From contig JAUXRX010000049.1 of NCBI GenBank assembly GCA_030681645.1, forward strand, positions 186,001 through 250,000: a stretch of DNA of 64,000 bases, written 5' to 3'. The position numbers and the translations under genes were made by a program. Of this stretch, positions 30,301-38,998 are shown piece after piece; position 1 is the first letter of the stretch, and each line of letters begins with the position of its first letter. Source of the stretch: Archangium sp. (lineage in GTDB: Bacteria; Myxococcota; Myxococcia; Myxococcales; Myxococcaceae). The notes beneath the pieces are model-generated. The model saw only the letters and a program-made list of their open reading frames with translations, did no database searches and had not been told where the DNA came from.

Positions 30301-31041
30301 GGGGTGGTCAACGGCTCGGGCCCGGACCTCGAGATCTGCGACGACGGGAACACGGCCACCGAAGGCAACTGCCCCTACGGCCAGTCGAGCTGCACGCTGT
30401 GCGACGCGACGTGTGACACGCCACTCTCACTGACCGGCAACGTGTGCGGCGATGGCGTGGTGAACGCGCCTGACGAGCAGTGCGACGATCGCAACACCCT
30501 GTCGTGCGGCACCTGCAACGCGAACTGCACGGTGGCGCAGGCGCCCCTGGAGGCGACGGGCACCATCCGCACGGTGTCCGACGGCACGCTCAACGACAAC
30601 GCCGACGGGCAGAGCTTCACCCTGTTCGATGGCGTGAATGCGGGCGGGACCACGTTCTGCTTCAAGCTGAACAGCTCGGCGTTCACCTGCCCTGCCGGGA
30701 CGATCACCCTCGACTTCGAGCCCTCGGGGGTCAACCCGAACGACGAAGGGGTGGCCGACGCGGTGATCGCCGCAATCAACGGGGTGGGCGCCACGCTGCA
30801 GATCACGGCCAGCAAGCGGTTCTCGAACCCGTGGGTGCGGCTCACCAACGACAACCTCGGTGGCCAGGGCAACATCCAGATGACGGACACGGTGGTGAGT
30901 GGTTTCTGGCAGATGACGGGCATGAGCGGCGGCGGAGCGGCCGACTGCGTGACCGGCACGGCCTGCGTCACGGGCAACGACTGCGTCTCGGGCACCTGCT
31001 CGGCCCCGGCCGATGGCGGCGTGATCAGCACCTGCGACTGA
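27325..31041 (+). CDS. Giant Cys-rich-repeat lipoprotein (DUF4215 / myxococcus Cys-rich repeats)
   Basis: A 1238-residue exported protein. The N-terminus MNLRRLVIPLGALLFTGC is a lipoprotein signal with Cys18. Almost all of the rest is repeats. Up to about residue 700 the unit is about 35-45 residues with C-G-(N/D)-G ... (E/Q)-x-CDDGN ... GDGC ... C. From about 720 to 1060 a longer unit adds 'TETTCPYGGTGTCTGCTANC'-type segments and LTGPxCGD. The C-terminal 170 residues are not repeated and include an all-beta region before a last Cys-rich end. The repeats should be disulphide-linked, so this is probably a long surface stalk or adhesin. Start ATG lies two bases after the previous stop. Confidence 0.9.
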   Translation: MNLRRLVIPLGALLFTGCFEVASKTCTSGLVCPIGSVCSGDGSNCISSTALCGNGVVDTGEKCDDGNIVNGDSCRFDCKGSGTCGDGTLDAELLDLAGKPLEVCDDGNLLAGDGCNAQCKEERCGNGIVDVVGDGGTEPCDDGNTVQGDGCRSNCTLEVCGDGLRDVFLDGGAEECDFGDLIDGDDCSSKCKLENCGNDIVDVLRDGGVEECDNDTGACGLTCLVVRCGNGQRDDATSGRGQGTERCDDGNRDGGDGCNPQCSGVEVCGDRSLDPVLIDGGFEVCDDGNVDGGDGCSADCRSNETCGNGITDTIRGELCDDGALVSGDGCRQDCRGVEVCGDNFRDTVLRDGGSEQCDDGNLTLGDGCSATCRDEVCGNGITDTARGELCDDNNQASGDGCRQDCRGLEVCGDNVRDAVLVDGGTEQCDDGNQVLGDGCSTTCRFEVCGNGITDSARGELCDDGNTLPIGPNPDGGSADNCSSDCRSTGTCGNGTVESGLGEQCDNAVANSNTAVCTSQCRLARCGDTFTYAGVEQCDDGVESLTCNVNCTNRRCGDGIINATAGEQCDVFGAVTATETATCDTDCTAAFCGDSKVNLVLNEQCDTGGNSNSCNANCRPAICGDSILNPLHGTAPDGGAPFEQCDTGGNSTFCDNDCSPAVCGDGFFNSTAGEQCDDGNAVNNDNCVSGCRSNTCGDGFRDEQGPSTEACDDGNQVSETTCAYGLQTCPGCAANCGTVLALTGPYCGDNAVNGPEVCDDGNTTTETTCPYGGTGTCTGCTANCAAQFSLTGPRCGDGVVNGTGLNAEVCDDGNAVTEANCPYGQATCTVCAFDCKSEPARTGIFCGDNITNGGEVCDDGNTVTESTCAYGTASCTACTANCGAQFSLTGPRCGDNVVNGTGGDAEVCDDGNTSTEANCPYGTPNCTVCASDCKSQPARTGFYCGDNLTNGPESCDDGNAITESSCNYGTATCNVCNAGCTALLPRTGERCGDGVVNGSGPDLEICDDGNTATEGNCPYGQSSCTLCDATCDTPLSLTGNVCGDGVVNAPDEQCDDRNTLSCGTCNANCTVAQAPLEATGTIRTVSDGTLNDNADGQSFTLFDGVNAGGTTFCFKLNSSAFTCPAGTITLDFEPSGVNPNDEGVADAVIAAINGVGATLQITASKRFSNPWVRLTNDNLGGQGNIQMTDTVVSGFWQMTGMSGGGAADCVTGTACVTGNDCVSGTCSAPADGGVISTCD

Positions 31042-31054
31042 GCGAGGGGGCGCC

Positions 31055-31837
31055 ATGGTGATCGTGGCGCTCCTTTCCCTCTCCACCTCGGCTGACGACG
31101 AGACGCGCGCGCTCGCGGCCGACCTCGGGGTGACTCCCTACGAGGCGGGCCAGCTGGTGCGGGGAGCGTTGCCGTCGGTGGTGCTCCGGACCCAGGACGG
31201 CGCGAGGGCCGAGGCGATCGCGGCGAAGCTCAGGGCGCGGGGCCAGGTGGCCCTGGCGTGCGACCTGGCGCAGGTGAGCGGGTCCGACGCGATGCACGCG
31301 GTGCGCGGGTTTCGGCTCGAGCCCGACGCGCTGGTGAGCGAGAACCAGAACGGCACGAGCGAGCGGCTGCCGTGGAACGAGGTGACGTGCGCGGTGAAGG
31401 CGGTGCACCACCTGAGCGCCCAGTCAGTCGAGGTGACGCACGAGCGGAAGTTCGACCTGGGGCGCGCGGTGATGACGCAGGGGCTGATGGTGACGAAGGA
31501 CACGAAGCGCGAGGCAGCGACGCAGGTGACCCAGCGCGAACCGGTGCTCTACCTGTTCCGCAAGACGGGCACGCCGTGGCTGCTGGCGGAGAGCCAGGGC
31601 CGGTATGCGGCGCTGGGCTCGCTGGTGCGCCCCACCCGGCAGGAGAACTTCACCACCTTGCTGCGGCTGATCCGCGAGCGCTTGCCCGGCGTTCCGTGGG
31701 ACGAGCGGCTGGTGGCGATGCGGGCGAGGGCCGAGACGATCTCATCGGACTTCCGCGGTCACCAGACCAGCAGCAGCAACGCGAGCGCGGCCGATCTGTT
31801 CGCGCACGTGGTCGCGCTCTCGCTCGGTTCGTCTTGA
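31055..31837 (+). CDS. Conserved-type hypothetical protein, end of kinase/lipoprotein operon
   Basis: A 260-residue protein of unknown function. N-terminal region 'ALAADLGVTPYEAGQLVRGA' followed by 'GARAEAIAAKLRARGQVALA' looks like a small alpha/beta domain. Then comes a beta-rich middle ('LPWNEVTCAVKAVH') resembling bacterial proteins that report a local setting. It has a Ser-rich end 'TSSSNASAADLF'. No signal peptide or membrane helix. ATG 31055 has GAGGGGG upstream and follows the Cys-rich lipoprotein gene by 13 bases. Confidence 0.7.
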   Translation: MVIVALLSLSTSADDETRALAADLGVTPYEAGQLVRGALPSVVLRTQDGARAEAIAAKLRARGQVALACDLAQVSGSDAMHAVRGFRLEPDALVSENQNGTSERLPWNEVTCAVKAVHHLSAQSVEVTHERKFDLGRAVMTQGLMVTKDTKREAATQVTQREPVLYLFRKTGTPWLLAESQGRYAALGSLVRPTRQENFTTLLRLIRERLPGVPWDERLVAMRARAETISSDFRGHQTSSSNASAADLFAHVVALSLGSS

Positions 31838-31848
31838 GTGGGATCCAA

Positions 31849-31911
31849 CCGTTCACCCCGAGCGGAGTCGAGGGGCGCGCGTCTCGACTTCGCTCGACGT
31901 GAACGGGACTC
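31849..31911. repeat. Dispersed palindromic repeat, family B
   Basis: Contains the core CCCCGAGCGGAGTCGAGGGG preceded by AACCGTTCA, and an inverted second half (TCTCGACTTCGCTCGACGTG AACGGGA). It lies 12 bases after the 31837 stop and ends about 40 bases before the next ATG. Confidence 0.75.
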
Positions 31912-31951
31912 CAATCTCCACTCTTGCGGCGAAGCTGCTTAGATCGGCCGG

Positions 31952-32545
31952 ATGATCCGCTCGTTGGTCCTCGTCGTCGTGGTGTCGTCGCTGTCGCTGC
32001 TGGTCGCCTGCGGTGCCCCGAAGGCGAAGTGCGACGCGGTGATCTGCCCGGCCGGCTGCTGCGACGCGCAAGGCAGCTGCATGCCGGGGACGTTGCCGTC
32101 GGCGTGCGGCGTGAGCGGCGGCTTCTCGTGCCAGGTCTGCGCCCAGGGCCTGCTGTGCAGCGCGGGCGCGTGCGTGTCGCCGGGAACGGGCGGCGGCTCC
32201 GGTGGTGGCGCATCGGGGGGCGGCGCGGGAGGTGGCACCGGCGGAGGCGCTACGGGAGGAAGTGGCGGCGGCTCGACCGGCGGAGGCGGAGGCTCAGGCG
32301 GGGGTGGCGGAGGCGCGCTCGTCATCTGCAGCGCGCTGGGCACGAGCTGTTCCTGCCCCGATGCCGGGCCGTCCTGCACCAGCGCGCAGCCGCTCGACGA
32401 TCCGTACCTGCGGTGTCTGCATGAGCGCTGTACCAGCTACTGCAATGCGCCGACGCAGCCCGAGCGCGACGCGAAGTGCCCGCTTCCGTTCACCTGCACC
32501 AACTACGCGTTCGGGAATGAGTCACCGACCTGGCAGTGCCGATAG
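31952..32545 (+). CDS. Lipoprotein with Cys-rich module and Gly/Ser linker
   Basis: A 197-residue predicted lipoprotein: signal MIRSLVLVVVVSSLSLLVAC with Cys20. A small Cys-rich module follows (CDAVICPAGCCDAQGSC, then CGVSGGFSCQVC). Then come about 50 residues of almost pure Gly/Ser/Thr. The last 65 residues carry eight cysteines ('CSALGTSCSCPDAGPSC' and a CLHERC segment). The module and linker layout is shared with the protein at 40289. Function unknown; a surface domain on a flexible stalk is likely. Confidence 0.72.
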   Translation: MIRSLVLVVVVSSLSLLVACGAPKAKCDAVICPAGCCDAQGSCMPGTLPSACGVSGGFSCQVCAQGLLCSAGACVSPGTGGGSGGGASGGGAGGGTGGGATGGSGGGSTGGGGGSGGGGGGALVICSALGTSCSCPDAGPSCTSAQPLDDPYLRCLHERCTSYCNAPTQPERDAKCPLPFTCTNYAFGNESPTWQCR

Positions 32546-32658
32546 CGAGCCAGGGACACGCCCAGCCGAGTCCAGGTCAGGGCCGACAGCCTGAAAAGAC
32601 GAAGGTCCTGTGACGAAGGAACGGCCACCGGCCATGAGACGGCAAGATGACGCAGGGG

Positions 32659-33186
32659 TCACCTCTCGACGTCTTTGATGAACTCACCGTCGCCCGTGAA
32701 CTTCTTCCTGCATTCGACCTCCCCCCCCTCTCGTCCCACGAGGATCACGAAGTCGCGCTGCGACGGAACCGCCTTCGCGTAGATCGGCGCCAGCGCTTCG
32801 CAGGTGGGCAGCTTCATGGTGGAGCCCGCCGGCGCTACGCACTGCGCGGAGAGGTAGTCATCCTCTTGCGGCAGAGGGCCTCCGTCGGTGACCAGGTTGA
32901 CGAGGCCACCCATCAATTCCCGCATGTCCATCACGGACGCCGCTGGACAGCCGGCCGCCTGGAGTTCTTTCGCGCCGGGGGCATCCCCTCCCTCCGCGAT
33001 GGCCCTCGTGCTTCGACTCAGGACCGAGACGAACTGTTTTCCATACTCACTCGTCCCCGCCACGGCGAGAGCGACTCCGGTGCAGAGACAGAACAGGGAG
33101 CCCACCACGCCGAACACGGTCAGTGCGACGAGACTGCCGCTCATCTTCGTCTTCTGCGGGGCCTGTGGCGTGGGCTGAGGAGTCAT
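32659..33186 (-). CDS. Predicted membrane protein, function unknown
   Basis: A 175-residue protein with a polar N-terminus (MTPQPTPQAPQKTK), one helix at about 18-42 ('LVALTVFGVVGSLFCLCTGV') and an extracytoplasmic part with conserved-looking Cys pairs ('CPAASVMDMRELMGGL', 'SAQCVAPAG', CEALAPIY). I do not recognise a family. ATG 33186 is chosen; a longer frame to 33330 would run through the tRNA-Pro gene. Confidence 0.65.
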   Translation of the reverse strand: MTPQPTPQAPQKTKMSGSLVALTVFGVVGSLFCLCTGVALAVAGTSEYGKQFVSVLSRSTRAIAEGGDAPGAKELQAAGCPAASVMDMRELMGGLVNLVTDGGPLPQEDDYLSAQCVAPAGSTMKLPTCEALAPIYAKAVPSQRDFVILVGREGGEVECRKKFTGDGEFIKDVER

Positions 33187-33230
33187 GTGCACCGCGCCGC
33201 GACTACTGCGAGCCTCCGACTTTGCGCAAA

Positions 33231-33280
33231 ACAAAGCCCCCGGAGTCGGAGGATTTCTCCTCGAACTCCGGGGGCTTCTA
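33231..33280 (-). terminator. Terminator after tRNA-Pro
   Basis: Stem GCCCCCGGAGT (33236-33246) / ACTCCGGGGGC (33265-33275) with an inner GGAG/CTCC extension. On the minus strand it is followed by TTTGTTTT, directly downstream of the tRNA gene. Confidence 0.85.
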
Positions 33281-33281
33281 A

Positions 33282-33360
<79 letters not shown>

Positions 33361-33383
33361 AACGACTGGGTTGAGACGCGGGC

Positions 33384-33412
33384 CTTATGCCCGCCTGACC
33401 GTGATCGGTCAA
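33384..33412 (-). promoter_or_regulatory. Predicted sigma-70 promoter for tRNA-Pro
   Basis: On the minus strand: -35 TTGACC (33412-33407), 17-base spacer, -10 CATAAG (33389-33384), about 25 bases before the tRNA 5' end. Position and spacing fit a housekeeping promoter. Confidence 0.6.
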
Positions 33413-33430
33413 GGCTCGTGAAGAGCGAAC

Positions 33431-33796
33431 TCAATCCTCGTCGTCGTCATCTTCCTTGCCGGTCTTGTCGGTGTGGCCTTCGTCCTCGTCTTCGGCCGAA
33501 AGCTCGTCCTCGGCGACGTAGCCGTCGTTGAGGTCGGCCTTGAGCACCTGGCTGGGGACGAACTTCACCACGCGGCGCGCAGTGATCTCGATCGGTTGGC
33601 CGCTCTGAGGGTTACGGCCCGGGCGCGCGCGCTTGTATCGAGGCTGGAAGTTCCCGAAGCCCGAGATCTTCACCTTGTCGCCGCGCTCGAGCGTCTCCTT
33701 GAGCGTGTCGAACACCAGCTCCACGAGCTCAGCTGACTCCTTCTTCGAGAAGCCCACCTTCTCGTAGACGCTCTCGATGATGTCCGCTTTGGTCAT
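33431..33796 (-). CDS. ihfA: Integration host factor alpha-type HU protein with acidic tail
   Basis: A 121-residue DNA-bending protein. The HU/IHF core is complete: MTKADIIESVYEKVGFSKKE, 'KVKISGFGNFQPRYK', and the arm 'RARPGRNPQSGQPIEIT'. The pattern and spacing near pheT, as in E. coli, point to IHF alpha. After the core comes an unusual tail of about 25 residues made mainly of Asp/Glu (LSAEDEDEGHTDKTGKEDDD). Start MTKADII at 33796; a nine-base longer frame is less likely. A good promoter sits just upstream. Confidence 0.92.
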   Translation of the reverse strand: MTKADIIESVYEKVGFSKKESAELVELVFDTLKETLERGDKVKISGFGNFQPRYKRARPGRNPQSGQPIEITARRVVKFVPSQVLKADLNDGYVAEDELSAEDEDEGHTDKTGKEDDDDED

Positions 33797-33805
33797 AGGA
33801 CCCAA

Positions 33806-33833
33806 AGCGTACCTTTCAGAGCGGCCAAGTCAA
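33806..33833 (-). promoter_or_regulatory. Predicted sigma-70 promoter for ihfA
   Basis: Minus strand: -35 TTGACT (33833-33828), 16-base spacer, -10 TACGCT (33811-33806). The start site would lie a few bases before the ATG at 33796, so the leader is very short. ihfA can thus be expressed separately from pheST. Confidence 0.5.
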
Positions 33834-33900
33834 CATGCCGACATCACTATGGTTTTACGGCAGGCCGCAGACTTGAGTCCCAGGCCGGAAAATCGGCCTC

Positions 33901-36297
33901 TTACGCGCGTAGCGCCCCACCCAGCCGCTGCCCTACTTCGGCCACGATCTTCTGGTGCGCCTCGGCCACTTCAGCGTCCGTGAGGGTCCGATCGGGCGAT
34001 CGGTAGCGCAGGGCGAAGGCGAGGTTCTTCTTCCCCTCCCCCACCTGCTTGCCCTCGTACACGTCGAACACCTTCACCTCATCGACCAGCGGCTTGCCCA
34101 CCTCGAGGATGACCAGGCGCACCTTCTCGGCCGGCAGCTCCGCCGGCACCACGACCGCGAGATCGCGGAGCACCGAGGGGAACCGGGAGAGCGGCGAGGC
34201 CTGCGGCACCAGCTTCGCCTCGGCCAACAACGCGGCCGCGTCGAGCTGGAACAGGAACACGCCCGCTGGGGCATCGAGCCTCTTCTGCGCCCGGGGATGC
34301 AGCTCGCCCACCGTGCCCAGCACGCGCTCGCCCAGCTTCACCGTCGCCGCCGCGCGCGGGTGGTACCAGGGTGACTCGAGCGGCTCGTAGCGGACTCCCG
34401 TGATGTGGAGCGAGTCGAGCACCGCGTCGACCGCCGCCCGCGCGTCGTAGAAGTCCACCACCGCCGACGCGCCCGTCCACGAGCGCGCGCCGTCGCGAAT
34501 GCCCCAGAGCGCTCCGGCCAGCTCCAGCACCTCGGACGCGACCGGCTTGCCGTTGAGCCCACCATCGGCGTGCGGGCGGTAGCTGCGCGCGAGCTCGTAG
34601 AAGCGAACGCCCTGCGCCTGGAAGCGGGCCGAGCGCGCCACGTTCGGCACCAGGCTCGCGAACAGCGTGGTGCGCATCACCGACTGCTCCACCGAGAGGG
34701 GGTTCGCCACGGCGATCGCACCCTGCTCTGCCTGGAACGCCGCCAGCTCGGCCGGCGCCACGAAGGAGTAGTTCACCACCTCGTCGAAGCCGGTCCCGGC
34801 CAGCGCCGCGCGAAGACGCCGCTCTGCCGTCACCCACGGGCGCTCCGGCTCGAGCGCGCTCATGCCGCGCGGCAACGCCGCAGGGATCGACTCGAAGCCG
34901 CGGATGCGCGCGATCTCCTCGATCAGATCCTCCTCGATCGACACGTCGACCCGCGCGAGCGGCACTTCCCACCCCTCGCCCGTGCTCTTGAAGCCCAGCG
35001 CCGTGAGGATCTTCGCGCACTCGTCCGCCGGCACCGCGACGCCCAGCAGCTCCGCCACGCGCTCGGTGCGCAGCTTCACCTTCCGGGGCTCCTTCTTCAC
35101 CGGGTACGCGTCGACGCGGCCCTTGAGCACCGTGCCTCCGCCGACCTCGGCGATCAACGCCGCCGCGCGATCGATCACCTCGGGCACCACCGACACGTCC
35201 GTGCCTCGCTCGAAGCGATGCGACGACTCGGTGTGCAGCGCGTGCCGCTTGGCCGAGCGCCGCACCGTGGTGGGCTGGAACGTGGCGCACTCCAGCAGCA
35301 CCCGGGTGGTCTTGTCGGTGACCTCGCTCGAGGCGCCGCCCATCACGCCGGCGAGCACCAGCGGCGAGGTGGCGTCGCAGATGAGCAGGTCTTCCGCGTG
35401 CAGCGGGCGGTCCTTCTCGTCGAGCGTCTTGAGCTTCTCGCCCGCCTTCGCCGTCCGCACCACGATCTGCGCCCCGCCGATGCGATCGAGATCGAACGCG
35501 TGCAGCGGCTGCCCGTACTCGAGCATCACGTAGTTGGTGACGTCGACCAGGTTGTTGATGGCGCGTACGCCGCAGGCCTTGAGCCGCTCCTGCATCCACT
35601 TCGGCGAGGGCTTCACCGTCACGCCTTCCACCACCCGGCCGCAGTACCGCCAGCACCGCTCGGGATCGTCGATGCGGATCTGCACCTTCGTCGACGCGTC
35701 AGCGCCCGACTCGGTGAGCTTCGGATCGGGCCGCTTCAGCGGCGTGCTGAGCAGCGTGGCCACTTCGCGCGCGATGCCCAGGTGCGAGAGCGCGTCGCTG
35801 CGGTTCGGCGTGACGTTGACCTCGAAGATCACGTCATCCATCCCCAGCGCCTGCGCGATGGGCGTGCCCACCTTCAGCGCCGGATCCAGGATCAGCAGGC
35901 CGTGCTCACCTTCGGGCAGGCCCAGCTCCTTCGCGCTGCAGAGCATTCCCGCGCTGTCGACGCCGCGCATCTGCGCCTTGCCGATCTTCATGCCGCCGGG
36001 CAGCTCGGTGCCGACCGTGGCCAGCGGCACCTTGTCGCCGACCTTGTAGTTCTTCGCCCCGCACACCACCTGCAACGGCGTGCCGCTGCCGTCGTCGATG
36101 CTGGTCACCGACAGCTTGTCGGCGTTGGGGTGCTTGTCCGAGGCGAGGATCTGCGCGACCACCACGCCGCGCAAGCCGTCACCGGGCCGGGAGATGCCTT
36201 CGATCTCCAGCCCCGCCATGGTGAGCCGCTTCGCCAGCTCGTCGACCGAGCCGGGGAGCGCGACGTAGTCCGCGAGCCACTTCAAAGAGAGCTTCAT
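33901..36297 (-). CDS. pheT: Phenylalanyl-tRNA synthetase beta subunit
   Basis: A 798-residue subunit of the alpha2-beta2 enzyme that charges tRNA-Phe. Seen: N-terminal EMAP/tRNA-binding domain ('VVVAQILASDKHPNADKLSV'), B3/B4 editing domain region ('PNRSDALSHLGIAREVA'), B5 domain ('GGTVLKGRVDAYP'), catalytic-like core ('SYSFVAPAE'-type segment, here NYSFVAPAEL) and the C-terminal FDX-ACB anticodon domain ('SPLSRFPSVLRDLAVVVP'). Starts MKLSLKWL at 36297, nine bases after pheS. Confidence 0.97.
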   Translation of the reverse strand: MKLSLKWLADYVALPGSVDELAKRLTMAGLEIEGISRPGDGLRGVVVAQILASDKHPNADKLSVTSIDDGSGTPLQVVCGAKNYKVGDKVPLATVGTELPGGMKIGKAQMRGVDSAGMLCSAKELGLPEGEHGLLILDPALKVGTPIAQALGMDDVIFEVNVTPNRSDALSHLGIAREVATLLSTPLKRPDPKLTESGADASTKVQIRIDDPERCWRYCGRVVEGVTVKPSPKWMQERLKACGVRAINNLVDVTNYVMLEYGQPLHAFDLDRIGGAQIVVRTAKAGEKLKTLDEKDRPLHAEDLLICDATSPLVLAGVMGGASSEVTDKTTRVLLECATFQPTTVRRSAKRHALHTESSHRFERGTDVSVVPEVIDRAAALIAEVGGGTVLKGRVDAYPVKKEPRKVKLRTERVAELLGVAVPADECAKILTALGFKSTGEGWEVPLARVDVSIEEDLIEEIARIRGFESIPAALPRGMSALEPERPWVTAERRLRAALAGTGFDEVVNYSFVAPAELAAFQAEQGAIAVANPLSVEQSVMRTTLFASLVPNVARSARFQAQGVRFYELARSYRPHADGGLNGKPVASEVLELAGALWGIRDGARSWTGASAVVDFYDARAAVDAVLDSLHITGVRYEPLESPWYHPRAAATVKLGERVLGTVGELHPRAQKRLDAPAGVFLFQLDAAALLAEAKLVPQASPLSRFPSVLRDLAVVVPAELPAEKVRLVILEVGKPLVDEVKVFDVYEGKQVGEGKKNLAFALRYRSPDRTLTDAEVAEAHQKIVAEVGQRLGGALRA

Positions 36298-36306
36298 GGG
36301 TGTCTT

Positions 36307-37356
<1,050 letters not shown>

Positions 37357-37364
37357 GAGTGCAG

Positions 37365-37410
37365 GCCCCTCACCCCGGCCCTCTCCCCGCGTCGCAGGGA
37401 GAGGGAGAAA
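37365..37410. repeat. Dispersed GC-rich palindrome, family A
   Basis: CCCCTCACCCCGGCCCTCTC then CCCGCGTCGCAGGGAGAGGG. It lies between rplT and pheS, immediately before the pheS start region and beside a terminator. Confidence 0.75.
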
Positions 37411-37444
37411 AGGAAACGGGGTCGCCCTTTTCAGAGCGACCCCG
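37411..37444 (-). terminator. Terminator or attenuator between rplT and pheS
   Basis: On the minus strand CGGGGTCGC (37444-37436) pairs with GCGACCCCG (37425-37417) and is followed by TTTCCTTTT. It sits about 30 bases after rplT and 60 before pheS, so it could partly separate the infC-rpmI-rplT message from pheST. Confidence 0.7.
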
Positions 37445-37476
37445 CAGTTACTCGAGCGTTTTCAGCTCGGAAGCTC

Positions 37477-37824
37477 TCAGGCCGCCTTGGCGATCGATGC
37501 GACCGCGCCAAAGCCTGCCGGATCGTGCACGGCGAGATCCGCGAGGATCTTCCGGTCGATGGCAACCTTCGCCTTGGTGAGGCCGGCGATCAGCTTGGAG
37601 TACGACAGACCGACCGCACGGGCCGCCGCGTTGATGCGGACGATCCAGAGCGAGCGGAAGTCGCGCTTCCTGCGCTGACGGTCGCGACTGGCGTAATCGA
37701 GCGCACGCTCGACAGCCTGGTTCGCGCGGCGGTAGCAGTTCTTACGACGGCCCTTGAAGCCCTTGGCGAGCTTGAGGATGGAGTTACGACGACGGCGAGC
37801 TTTGACGCCCTTCTTGACGCGCAT
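37477..37824 (-). CDS. rplT: 50S ribosomal protein L20
   Basis: A 115-residue basic protein: MRVKKGVKARRRRNSILKLA, 'RRKNCYRRANQAVERALDYA', 'RDRRQRKRDFRSLWIVRINA'-like centre (seen RDRQRRKRDFRSLWIVRINA) and the end 'IDRKILADLAVHDPAGF'. It is an early assembly protein of the large subunit and often represses its own operon. Position after rpmI is the standard order. Confidence 0.98.
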   Translation of the reverse strand: MRVKKGVKARRRRNSILKLAKGFKGRRKNCYRRANQAVERALDYASRDRQRRKRDFRSLWIVRINAAARAVGLSYSKLIAGLTKAKVAIDRKILADLAVHDPAGFGAVASIAKAA

Positions 37825-37842
37825 GGGAGTTCAGCTCCTCTC

Positions 37843-38052
37843 TCAGTTCGCCCCGTAGGGGAACATCTCTTTGACGACTTTCTTCGCGTCCATCTTGTCG
37901 AGGTGCGAAGTGCCGCGATTGCGGCGACGGCTGTCCATCGATTTGGCGTGGGTGAAGAGGTGCTTGGCGAAAGCCTTACCGTGCTTCACCTTGCCGTTCT
38001 TCTTCACCTGGAAGCGCTTCTTCGCGCCACTCCGTGTCTTGAGTTTGGGCAT
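37843..38052 (-). CDS. rpmI: 50S ribosomal protein L35
   Basis: A 69-residue protein starting MPKLKTRSGAKKRFQVKKNG, with the basic centre 'FTHAKSMDSRRRNRGTSHLD'. Start ATG at 38052; a longer frame to 38106 is not conserved. Eighteen bases separate it from rplT. Confidence 0.97.
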   Translation of the reverse strand: MPKLKTRSGAKKRFQVKKNGKVKHGKAFAKHLFTHAKSMDSRRRNRGTSHLDKMDAKKVVKEMFPYGAN

Positions 38053-38133
38053 GATTCTCGTCCCTGGAAACCTGCGAAAGGGCGGCCGACATACGGTGTC
38101 GGACACGCCCTGTCAACACGCGTTCCGGCCGCT

Positions 38134-38835
38134 TCAGGTCTTCGCGGCTTCGACGGCCGCGGGAGGCGGCTCGGGGATGGGGGCGGGAGCGCCCTCTTCC
38201 ATCGAATCGGTGGGCTGACCCGACTCACGGGGACCCTTGTCGCCCGGCTTGCGCTCGGCCTTTTCCTTCTCGGCGGCGAGCAGCGCGGTGCGGTGCTGAT
38301 CGCGGGCGCGCTGGGCGACCTTGCTGTTGGGCCCGAGGATCATGAACATCTGCTTGCCCTCGAGGCGCGGCGTCTGCTCGACGACGGCCACGTCCTTCAG
38401 GTCGGCGACGACGTCGTCGAGGATCTGGGTGCCCAGGTTGCGGTGGGTGATCTCACGGCCGCGGAACATGATCGTGATCTTCGCCTTGTTCCCCTCTTCG
38501 AGGAACTCGCGCACGTGGCGGACCTTGGTCTCGTAGTCATGCTCTTCCGTCTTCGGGCGGAGCTTGACCTCCTTGATCTTCACCACGACCTGCTTCTTCT
38601 TGGTCTCGTTCGCCTTCTTCTTTTCTTCGTACTTGAAGCGCCCGTAGTCCATGATCTTGCAGACCGGGGGCTTGGACATCGGGTTGACCTCGACGAGGTT
38701 CAACCCATCGGCCTGGGCTTTCGCCAAAGCCACTTCGGTGGGCATGACGCCGAGTTGCTCACCGAGCGGTCCGACAACTCGGACTTCACGGGCTTTGATT
38801 CGACGATCTGTGCGCTGGTCGCGTGCGAGAGCCAG
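38134..38835 (-). CDS. infC: Translation initiation factor IF-3, CTG start, long C-terminal extension
   Basis: A 233-residue IF3. The N-domain begins around 'RTDRRIKAREVRVVGPLGEQ' and the C-domain includes 'VCKIMDYGRFKYEEKKKANE' and 'FRGREITHRNLGTQILDDVV'. After the normal end (about residue 180) comes an extension of some 50 residues rich in Lys, Glu, Pro and Ala, as in the M. xanthus Dsg protein. No ATG, GTG or TTG precedes residue 31 in frame; the only start with a ribosome site (AAGGAG, seven bases) is CTG at 38835. Rare starts in infC are known from E. coli (AUU) and M. xanthus (AUC), where IF3 limits its own synthesis. Confidence 0.93.
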   Translation of the reverse strand: MALARDQRTDRRIKAREVRVVGPLGEQLGVMPTEVALAKAQADGLNLVEVNPMSKPPVCKIMDYGRFKYEEKKKANETKKKQVVVKIKEVKLRPKTEEHDYETKVRHVREFLEEGNKAKITIMFRGREITHRNLGTQILDDVVADLKDVAVVEQTPRLEGKQMFMILGPNSKVAQRARDQHRTALLAAEKEKAERKPGDKGPRESGQPTDSMEEGAPAPIPEPPPAAVEAAKT

Positions 38836-38886
38836 GGTACGACTCCTTAGAAACGTTGTGAAAAGACAGGGTGTAAGAAGCGGCGC

Positions 38887-38914
38887 ACCTTAACGATCGG
38901 CCCCCCGCAGTCAA
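38887..38914 (-). promoter_or_regulatory. Predicted sigma-70 promoter for infC operon
   Basis: Minus strand: -35 TTGACT (38914-38909), 16-base spacer, -10 TAAGGT (38892-38887), about 50 bases before the CTG start of infC. It resembles other strong-looking promoters in this window. Confidence 0.6.
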
Positions 38915-38998
38915 GCGGGGCAGGAAAGAACGGGCAGTGCCTTGCGCGCGGCGGCCCGGCGGGAGGAAGGTGACCCAGCCTGGTTTCACGGGGGGCGC

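Noticed and set aside
33882..33899. Hairpin AGGCCG/CGGCCT after pheT as terminator
   Set aside because: No T run follows the stem, so termination is not supported.
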